Assembly: GCA_900771195.1 (NCBI GenBank)
Contig: CAAGMZ010000033.1
Coordinates: forward strand, 1 to 31,189
Direction of reading: 5' to 3'
DNA length: 31,189 nucleotides
Source: Lachnospiraceae bacterium
Lineage (GTDB): Bacteria > Bacillota > Clostridia > Lachnospirales > Lachnospiraceae
Shown: positions 23,850-30,057 of the stretch, piece by piece
Layout: every line of letters starts with the position of its first letter
Numbering within the stretch: the stretch's first letter is position 1
Translations under genes and position numbers: made by a program
The notes under the pieces: model-generated
What the model saw: the letters and a program-made list of their open reading frames with translations, nothing else
The model's database searches: none
Told to the model about the DNA's origin: nothing

Positions 23850-24668
23850 ATGGTAGTACAGCACAACTTAACAGCAATGAACACCAACAGACAGTTGGGC
23901 ATCACGACTAAGGCTCAGTCCAAGTCAACAGAGAAGTTGTCATCAGGTTACAAGGTTAACCGTGCAGCTGACGATGCAGCAGGCCTCACAATCAGTGAGA
24001 CAATGAGATCACAGATCAGAGGTCTCAACAAAGCTTCTGAGAACGCTCAGAACGGTATCTCTCTTATCCAGACAGCAGAAGGTGCACTCAATGAGTCACA
24101 TTCAATCCTTCAGCGTATGAATGAGATTGCTACTCAGGCAGCTAACGATACCAACACCTCTAATGACAGACAGGCTATCAAGGAAGAGCTTAATGCACTT
24201 TCAAGTGAGCTTGACAGAATCCAGAGCACAACACAGTTCAACACAATGAATCTTCTTGACGGAAGCTTCAAGAACAAGAACCTTCAGGTTGGTGCTCTTG
24301 AGAAGCAGAACATTGCAATCAGCATCAGCAACATGAATGCCAGCAGCCTTGGTGTTAAGGCAGCAGACCTTGTTGTTTCATCCTTCGTTAAGGCTGGTTC
24401 AACAATGACCCTGATTCAGAAAGCAATCCAGAAGGTTTCTACACAGAGATCTAAGCTTGGTGCTCTTCAGAACAGACTTGAGCACACAATCAACAACCTG
24501 GATACAACATCTGAGAATACACAGTCAGCTGAGTCTCTTATCAGAGATACAGATATGGCTTCACAGATGGTTGATTACAGCAAGAACCAGATTCTTGCTC
24601 AGGCTGGTCAGGCAATGCTTGCTCAGGCTAATCAGTCAACACAGGGTGTTCTTTCATTACTCCAGTAA
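23850..24668 (+). CDS. hag: flagellin
   Basis: This is the filament subunit. It is short (272 residues), essentially the D0 and D1 domains only. The N-terminal half contains VVQHNLTAMNTNRQLG, RAADDAAGLTISETMRSQIR and LQRMNEIATQA. The C-terminal half contains RLEHTINNLDTTSENTQSAE, then SLIRDTDMASQMVDYSKNQI and the terminal SLLQ. No cysteine is present. Codon choice is strongly biased (CAG, AAC, CTT, GCT), unlike its neighbours, as expected for very high expression. ATG 23850 follows AAGGAGG by 7 nt; an earlier in-frame ATG lies inside the CsrA hairpin. It has its own promoter and a strong terminator. Confidence 0.96.
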   Translation: MVVQHNLTAMNTNRQLGITTKAQSKSTEKLSSGYKVNRAADDAAGLTISETMRSQIRGLNKASENAQNGISLIQTAEGALNESHSILQRMNEIATQAANDTNTSNDRQAIKEELNALSSELDRIQSTTQFNTMNLLDGSFKNKNLQVGALEKQNIAISISNMNASSLGVKAADLVVSSFVKAGSTMTLIQKAIQKVSTQRSKLGALQNRLEHTINNLDTTSENTQSAESLIRDTDMASQMVDYSKNQILAQAGQAMLAQANQSTQGVLSLLQ

Positions 24669-24694
24669 TGAGCCAAAAGTGACTATCATGAACG

Positions 24695-24726
24695 GAGCCG
24701 GCGCTTGCGCCGGCTCTGTTTTTTAT
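24695..24726. terminator. strong terminator after flagellin
   Basis: GAGCCGGCGC (24695-24704), TT loop, GCGCCGGCTC (24707-24716), then TGTTTTTTA. A perfect 10-bp GC-rich stem that ends flagellin transcription. It overlaps the end of the converging glycosyltransferase gene and may serve it too. Confidence 0.92.
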
Positions 24727-25880
24727 ATAACAAGCATTTCTTTAAGACGTGCCTCATAGGTGTGGTGCGCTTTTACCTTTTCATAGCCGCTCTTTTCTAT
24801 CTTTTGGCGTATTTCATCGTGCGCCAGGTAGAAACGGCATTTATCTGTCAGGTCTTCGGGACTCTCAAAATACACAAAATCCTTGTCAGGTTCAAAATAT
24901 TCAAGAAAATCAGCCTGAAAATTAGTCAGGAGGAAACCGCCGGAACCCATTATATCAAATGCGCGAAGCGGAATTCCCGTATGTATGCTTCTTAATGTTA
25001 TGTTAAGATTGATTTTGCTGCACTTGAATACATATGGCATTACATCTATATAGTCAATCGGACCGACATAGTCGACTTTGGGAAGATAAGGCACGGGATT
25101 GTGTGTGTAGAGCTTTACATGAAACTGCTCTGATATACGGCCCAAAAGTGCTTTGCGCTCCATTGAAGTGATTTTTCTCTCGATAAAAAATCTTGAATAT
25201 ACGTATGTATCCGTCTCTGCACCATCGGACATAGGCGTGTAATGAACGGCGTTTCTGATGTCCTCAAGAACCTGTCCCTTTAAGAGCGGCTCGATTATAT
25301 TTTCTCCGTAAATTCCTAACTGGGCCTGCATGATGGCATCAAGGTATCCGCGGGAATATGCGGGAAGATTTTGGAAGTTGTCATCGAAAAAGTTGTGAGC
25401 TTCATCGTACATGGAGCCTACGAATGAGATGTCGCAATCAAGCTTCTGATGGATTGAAAAATCAGGGACCATTGCGTCGAGCCGGTCAATAGGAGCGGCA
25501 AGCGGAAGGTAGCGGAATGTCTCGATTCCGGATGAGTGAAAATCATTGTAGGTGCTGCTGTCAAAGACATATATCCTGTTGCATGGGTTAAGGACGGTGG
25601 TTGAGTAAAGGGCCAGAAACGGACAGTCGTAAACCCAGGAAACATATGGAATGTTATGGGCATTGCACACGTTGGATACCATGGGAAAATAGTTGGAAGA
25701 AAAGACAAGGTCTGCGCCGTTCTTTTGCACAAAGCTGTCAAAGGCATCCATAAAGCTGTCGCTTTTACGCAGCTTGTAATCCTTGTGGTAAAAATCAACG
25801 ACAGTATGCCCCATGGCTTTCATGACTTTTTTGATGTCGTCCTTACCATAGCTTTTCCAGTCTATAAAAATAATCTTCAT
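24723..25880 (-). CDS. CgeB-like glycosyltransferase (copy A)
   Basis: This two-domain protein of 385 residues belongs to the CgeB/DUF3880 plus Glyco_trans_1_2 group. The N-terminal Rossmann-like half shows MKIIFIDWKSYGKDD and the motif SNYFPMVSNVCNAHNIPYVS. The C-terminal GT-B donor half shows KINLNITLRSIHTGIPLRAF, then DIMGSGGFLLTN, the nucleotide-sugar part. The ribosome binding site is AAGGGG. It lies 14 bp after copy B in one minus-strand operon and converges on flagellin. CgeB itself is a spore-crust maturation protein, but the position here suggests flagellin or surface glycosylation (inference). Confidence 0.85.
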   Translation of the reverse strand: MKIIFIDWKSYGKDDIKKVMKAMGHTVVDFYHKDYKLRKSDSFMDAFDSFVQKNGADLVFSSNYFPMVSNVCNAHNIPYVSWVYDCPFLALYSTTVLNPCNRIYVFDSSTYNDFHSSGIETFRYLPLAAPIDRLDAMVPDFSIHQKLDCDISFVGSMYDEAHNFFDDNFQNLPAYSRGYLDAIMQAQLGIYGENIIEPLLKGQVLEDIRNAVHYTPMSDGAETDTYVYSRFFIERKITSMERKALLGRISEQFHVKLYTHNPVPYLPKVDYVGPIDYIDVMPYVFKCSKINLNITLRSIHTGIPLRAFDIMGSGGFLLTNFQADFLEYFEPDKDFVYFESPEDLTDKCRFYLAHDEIRQKIEKSGYEKVKAHHTYEARLKEMLVI

Positions 25881-25894
25881 GGTGATTCCCCTTT

Positions 25895-27070
25895 TTACTG
25901 AACATTGCCGAATGCCGTCTGTATCATCTGACCTACGCGAACGGTATAATTGTGGCTGTCGCGGACGCAGACATAACCGTTGTGGGCTATTTCACGGCGT
26001 TCTTCTTCATGGCTGAGATAATAATCAATAAGGTATTCAAGCTCATCTGCCGACTGATATGCCACAAGATGCTCGCCAGGATTAAAGTAGTCGGTCAGCT
26101 CGCTCTGGTAATTGGTAATAAGAAAACCGCCGCAGCCGAGCACATCAAATATTCTGAGCGGCAGGCCCTCCCTGATGGGCCGGGATGTTATGTTAAGGTT
26201 GATACGGCTGTGGTTAAAAACAACGGGCATTTCTGTAAGAGTTTTAACAAGGCCGCGGTTGTGTATCCCGGGAATTTGGGAAGTGTCACTTCCGGTGTAT
26301 ATGTCAATGTTGAATTTGGGAGCAAGGCGCTTGAAGGTGCGTACCCGGTCCTCGGCGGAAATTTTGCTGCCTATGTATAACTGTGAGATGACCTGACGGT
26401 AATCCTCGCGGCATCCGGGAGGGAATGTGTACATTCCGGGATTATCATTCAGGATGTCGGAAACGATTTTGTCAGTGAGAAGCCTGTCAACAAAATAGTA
26501 ACCATATATGCCAAGCTGTGCTTCGATTATACCGTTCACATATCCCTTAACATAATCGTCGCTGAAATTCAGCTTGTCAAAAGGACATTTTTCGGTGTAA
26601 AGGGAACCCACGAAGGATACATCGGAAGCAAAACGGTCCGAAGGAGCAGCATTTATAACCTTGTCCCAGCGCTTCACATTGGTGGCAAGCGGAATATGGA
26701 AAATGCAGTCCGGGTTATATTGATGAAATTCGTTGTACTGCGCCATGTCAAACAGAAAAATCCTGTTGTACGGATGCTTTATGGAATCGGAATAAAGCTC
26801 CAGAACAGGGCTGTCTACAATAAGGCACATGTACGGAACCCGGCAGATATTGCACACGTCCGATATATCGGGGAAAAAATTGATTGTGAACACGAACAGG
26901 GGATGCACCCTTTCAATCTCACTGCCAACTGTTTTTACACGCTCTGCGGGAAGAAACTGCTTGTTGGTAATTTCCGTGCGGTCCTCCACCACATTCAGGC
27001 CGTATTCCCTGAAGGCTTCGATAAGATCGGGCTCACATATGCTTCCGTATCTGTAAAAAAGAATATTCAT
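25895..27070 (-). CDS. CgeB-like glycosyltransferase (copy B)
   Basis: This is a paralogue of copy A, 391 residues. The N-terminal half starts MNILFYRYGSICEPDLIEAF with the shared FTINFFPDISDVCNICRVPY block. The C-terminal half has RINLNITSRPIREGLPLRIF, then DVLGCGGFLITNYQ. AAAGGAG lies upstream of ATG 27070. It is the first gene of the two-gene minus-strand operon and is divergent from copy C across 122 bp. I found no convincing promoter for it. The substrate is unknown; two genes in one operon suggest sequential sugar additions or different acceptors. Confidence 0.85.
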   Translation of the reverse strand: MNILFYRYGSICEPDLIEAFREYGLNVVEDRTEITNKQFLPAERVKTVGSEIERVHPLFVFTINFFPDISDVCNICRVPYMCLIVDSPVLELYSDSIKHPYNRIFLFDMAQYNEFHQYNPDCIFHIPLATNVKRWDKVINAAPSDRFASDVSFVGSLYTEKCPFDKLNFSDDYVKGYVNGIIEAQLGIYGYYFVDRLLTDKIVSDILNDNPGMYTFPPGCREDYRQVISQLYIGSKISAEDRVRTFKRLAPKFNIDIYTGSDTSQIPGIHNRGLVKTLTEMPVVFNHSRINLNITSRPIREGLPLRIFDVLGCGGFLITNYQSELTDYFNPGEHLVAYQSADELEYLIDYYLSHEEERREIAHNGYVCVRDSHNYTVRVGQMIQTAFGNVQ

Positions 27071-27134
27071 GGGTATCTCCTTTAAACTTATAAATACAGT
27101 GTATCACAAATGCCTGCTTAAAAACAGTTTAATA

Positions 27135-27163
27135 TTGTCAAAAAATACTCCCGGGATTATGAT
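27135..27163 (+). promoter_or_regulatory. promoter of glycosyltransferase copy C
   Basis: TTGTCA (27135-27140), a 17-bp spacer and TATGAT (27158-27163), 29 nt before ATG 27193. A good vegetative promoter, not of sigma-28 type. Confidence 0.65.
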
Positions 27164-27192
27164 ATAAGTACCAAAACCGGGGGAACAAAGCC

Positions 27193-28341
27193 ATGAAAAT
27201 ACTGATATATAAGTGGAAAGCATATAACCATTATGACCTGGTGCAGAATCTTCTGAGGCGGGACCATAATGTTGACGAAATAGAGGGGGAGCTTCTGAAT
27301 TTTGAGGAGGACCCGTATTTTGAGCGGAAGCTTCGAAAAAAGCTTCATGAGGGTGGATACGATATCATGATGTCAGTGAATTTTTTTCCGCTGATATCGG
27401 ATGTGTGTCAGAGTATGGGAATCAGATATGTATCCTGGTGCTGTGACAGCCCAATATCGTCCATGTACAACGAGAGCATATTTAACGCTGTCAACACGGT
27501 ATTTACCTTTGACAAATTCAACCAGCTTGAGTTCGAAGAAATGGGAGCTCCGGTGTACTATCTGCCGCTCTGTACGGACTGCGGGCGGGCAGCAGCAGTC
27601 ATTGATGAAACAAAAGATTATGTGGCGGATGTGTCGTTTGTGGGAAGCATGTACCGCAAAAATTCTTATGATGAAGTATATGATAAGCTGCCGGAATACT
27701 ACAGGGGGTACTTTGATGCGGCGATTAAGCTGCAGATGAATGTTTACGGGGAATATATGCTTGATGATGTGCTTGATGAAAAGGCTGTTTCGGACCTGCA
27801 GAAGTATTTTGTGATAGCAAAGGGAGCTAAGTCCTTTTCTGACCTGGAGCTTATTTTTTCCACGACAGTGCTGGGATTTAAAATCGCACAGATGGAGCGT
27901 CAGGCCGCAATTGCCGAGCTTTCCCCGCGGTGCCGTGTAAATGTCTATACGGAAGAACAGGAAAAATTTGTACTGGCACATAATATGGGAACGGTTGATT
28001 ATTGGAAGGAAGCACCGCAGGTGTACAACCGCAGTAAAATTAACCTTAATCTTACCCTCAGAACCATAAAGACTGGTATTCCCCTCCGCGTGTGGGATAT
28101 TCTGGGCGCCGGTGGCTTCTGTCTTACCAATTATCAGGCAGAACTGCCGCTGTATTTTGAAAATGGGAAAGACCTGGTATATTTTGAGAGCAGGGACGAG
28201 ATGCTGGAAAAAGTCAGCTATTATCTTGCTCATGATGATGAACGGCGCGAAATCGCAGAAAACGGGCGCAGGAAGGTGACGGAGCTTCACAGCTACATGA
28301 ACCGGCTGGACAGAATGGCTGAAATCGTTAACGGATTGTAA
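27193..28341 (+). CDS. CgeB-like glycosyltransferase (copy C)
   Basis: This is the third paralogue, 382 residues, on the plus strand. It has the same plan: MKILIYKWKAYNHYDLVQNL, the block SVNFFPLISDVCQSMGIRYV, and the GT-B half with KINLNLTLRTIKTGIPLRVW, then DILGAGGFCLTNYQ. It has its own promoter and only a weak GGGGG ribosome binding site. It converges on the YitT-family gene with 5 bp between stops and no clear terminator. Three copies beside flagellin make a glycosylation island plausible; no sugar biosynthesis genes are in the window. Confidence 0.85.
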   Translation: MKILIYKWKAYNHYDLVQNLLRRDHNVDEIEGELLNFEEDPYFERKLRKKLHEGGYDIMMSVNFFPLISDVCQSMGIRYVSWCCDSPISSMYNESIFNAVNTVFTFDKFNQLEFEEMGAPVYYLPLCTDCGRAAAVIDETKDYVADVSFVGSMYRKNSYDEVYDKLPEYYRGYFDAAIKLQMNVYGEYMLDDVLDEKAVSDLQKYFVIAKGAKSFSDLELIFSTTVLGFKIAQMERQAAIAELSPRCRVNVYTEEQEKFVLAHNMGTVDYWKEAPQVYNRSKINLNLTLRTIKTGIPLRVWDILGAGGFCLTNYQAELPLYFENGKDLVYFESRDEMLEKVSYYLAHDDERREIAENGRRKVTELHSYMNRLDRMAEIVNGL

Positions 28342-28346
28342 AACGG

Positions 28347-29207
28347 TCATTCACGAAGCCTTAATGAAAAGCCCTCGCCCATTACCTCGCTGGCGCGGGT
28401 AACTACCATGAAGGCCTTGCTGTCCACATCATGGACTATGCGCTCCACATTTATGAGCTGGCGGTTGGAAACAACGGTCATAACGACCTCCGTGTCGCGC
28501 TCAAGATACCCGGTTCGGCTTTTCATAAGCGTGACTCCGCGGTCAAGCTCCTTCATCACGGCATTTTTGATATCCTCGGGATTGTCTGTGATAATCTGGA
28601 CCTGAACCATGCTTTTTCCTATAAGCATAAATTTATCAATCACCATCGAATAGATTAAGACCATCACGATTCCATAGAGCACACCGTCGCCGGGCGTCTG
28701 TACAGCCAGCATGAGAAGGATAAATACATCAAAAAATTTGATGGTGGTTGAAAGAGGTATCCGCAGGTATTTGTTGATAAGCAACGGAGGAACATCCATT
28801 CCGCCGCTGGAAGCGCCGCTTCGAAGAACAAGTCCGGCACCGGCACCTATAAGCAGCCCTCCCATGACAGTGCAGAGAAATGGGTCAGAGGTTATGACGG
28901 TATTACCGAAAAAATACTCAAGTATTCCCATGACAAAAGGATAGAAAACAGAGCTTATCACTGTTGAAAGGGCAAAGCTCTTTCCTATAAAAATCAGTCC
29001 TACAATAAGCATTATCATATTAAAACAAAGCACAAAGGCCGACACGGGAATTCCTGTCAGCCTGCTTATGAAAAGTCCGAGTCCGGCGGTTCCGCCGGTA
29101 ATAAGTCCCGAATGTGAAACGAAAAGAGTGAAGCCTGCGGCATCAAGTGCATTTCCGAGCATTATCGCAAGCGTCTTAATAATCAGTTTTCCAAATTTTT
29201 TTTCCAT
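28347..29207 (-). CDS. YitT-family membrane protein (DUF161/DUF2179)
   Basis: This integral membrane protein of 286 residues has about five or six hydrophobic segments in the first 190 residues (for example AFVLCFNMIMLIVGLIFIG and VMGGLLIGAGAGLVLRSGAS). The motif GGTAGLGLFISRLTG is typical of the YitT family. The cytoplasmic C-terminal DUF2179 domain follows (VQIITDNPEDIKNAVMKEL, then HDVDSKAFMVVTRASEVMGE). The molecular function of the family is not established. ATG 29207 follows CGGAGGAA and a clear promoter lies upstream. Confidence 0.9.
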   Translation of the reverse strand: MEKKFGKLIIKTLAIMLGNALDAAGFTLFVSHSGLITGGTAGLGLFISRLTGIPVSAFVLCFNMIMLIVGLIFIGKSFALSTVISSVFYPFVMGILEYFFGNTVITSDPFLCTVMGGLLIGAGAGLVLRSGASSGGMDVPPLLINKYLRIPLSTTIKFFDVFILLMLAVQTPGDGVLYGIVMVLIYSMVIDKFMLIGKSMVQVQIITDNPEDIKNAVMKELDRGVTLMKSRTGYLERDTEVVMTVVSNRQLINVERIVHDVDSKAFMVVTRASEVMGEGFSLRLRE

Positions 29208-29226
29208 ATACCATTCCTCCGAAAAT

Positions 29227-29255
29227 ATGATAGCAAATTAAAAATTTTAATGCAA
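29227..29255 (-). promoter_or_regulatory. promoter of the YitT-family gene
   Basis: On the minus strand TTGCAT (29250-29255), 17 bp, then TATCAT (29227-29232), 20 nt before the start codon. Confidence 0.6.
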
Positions 29256-29376
29256 TTGCAGGTTTGCAAAACTTTACCGTGATTTGTAAAAATCCTGGCG
29301 AGAAACATAATTTTTTGCCGTAAATGAGTCTCTTATATTGTGTAGGACAAAAACAATATGGGAGAAGTGAATCAAT

Positions 29377-29868
29377 ATGGATGAAATATCATTAAGCTAC
29401 AGGAATATGTATCCTAATCTTTACAAAAGGATGCTGCGGATGACGGGGGACGGACAGCTGGCGCAGGATATCATTAACGAGGCGTTTATTGCTGTGATGG
29501 AGCATAAGTCGTGGTGGGACAGCCAGAATGATGCGACAAGGCAGAAATACATATTAGACAGATGCGATGCCATATGCCAGCGCCATTTGGAAGCGCGGGG
29601 CGGACGCCATTATGTGCCTTATGATGATGAGCAGAGTCTGGCGCTTCATGAGGACGGGAGACAGGTGGAAGAGGCTGCAGTTATAAGGGAAAACCTCAGA
29701 AGCTACATGGACAGGCTTCCGCCGGAAGAGTACAGCGTAATGCATATGAAGTATTTCCTGGATATGTCAGTGGCCGAAATCGGTGAAAAGCTTGGGGTAA
29801 GCGAATATGCGGTGTACAAAAGGCTTTCACGGGCAAGGGAGCTTCTGCGGAGGATGATGGATTTGTGA
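29377..29868 (+). CDS. ECF-like RNA polymerase sigma-70 factor
   Basis: This is a small sigma factor of 163 residues with only the two core domains. Region 2 is near the N terminus (YPNLYKRMLRMTGDGQLAQD, then IINEAFIAVMEHK). Region 4 is at the end (RLPPEEYSVMHMKYFLDMSV, then AEIGEKLGVSEYAVYKRLSR, a helix-turn-helix). GGGAGAAG lies upstream. No anti-sigma gene is recognisable beside it, so its signal is unknown. The 169-bp gap before it contains the divergent YitT promoter. A TTGCCG at about 29311 could be part of an own promoter, but no good -10 fits. Confidence 0.88.
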   Translation: MDEISLSYRNMYPNLYKRMLRMTGDGQLAQDIINEAFIAVMEHKSWWDSQNDATRQKYILDRCDAICQRHLEARGGRHYVPYDDEQSLALHEDGRQVEEAAVIRENLRSYMDRLPPEEYSVMHMKYFLDMSVAEIGEKLGVSEYAVYKRLSRARELLRRMMDL

Positions 29869-29886
29869 AAAATATATCTATACATC

Positions 29887-29916
29887 TTGAAAACTGTCAT
29901 ACACATATGGTAGAAT
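29887..29916 (+). promoter_or_regulatory. possible promoter of the Rpn-type nuclease gene
   Basis: TTGAAA (29887-29892), 18 bp, TAGAAT (29911-29916). It would give a leader of about 135 nt that contains the structured region. Confidence 0.5.
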
Positions 29917-29921
29917 ACATG

Positions 29922-30053
29922 AAAAGCATAAAGTAAGTCTGAGGCGATGCCTTCTGAATATTCTAATAATTTCAGGAATCTATGCTTTTAATCACCAAAT
30001 AACAATTTAAGAGCAGGAGATTCCAAAAAACTATGGTTCTCCTGCAAAGGAGG
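29922..30053 (+). promoter_or_regulatory. structured 5' leader with alternative SD hairpins
   Basis: AAAAGCATA (29922-29930) pairs with TATGCTTTT (29981-29989), enclosing small hairpins (GGC/GCC and CTGAA/TTCAG). Downstream, GCAGGAGA (30013-30020) pairs perfectly with TCTCCTGC (30038-30045). The same CTCCT can instead fold onto the ribosome binding site AGGAG (30048-30052) across a GCAA tetraloop, hiding it. The two hairpins exclude each other. I do not recognise a known riboswitch class. Confidence 0.45.
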
Positions 30054-30057
30054 ACAT

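Noticed and set aside
27373..28350. 325-codon minus-strand frame opposite glycosyltransferase copy C
   Set aside because: The plus strand encodes a clear family protein with a promoter. The antisense frame has low-complexity His/Ile/Cys composition and no homology I recognise.
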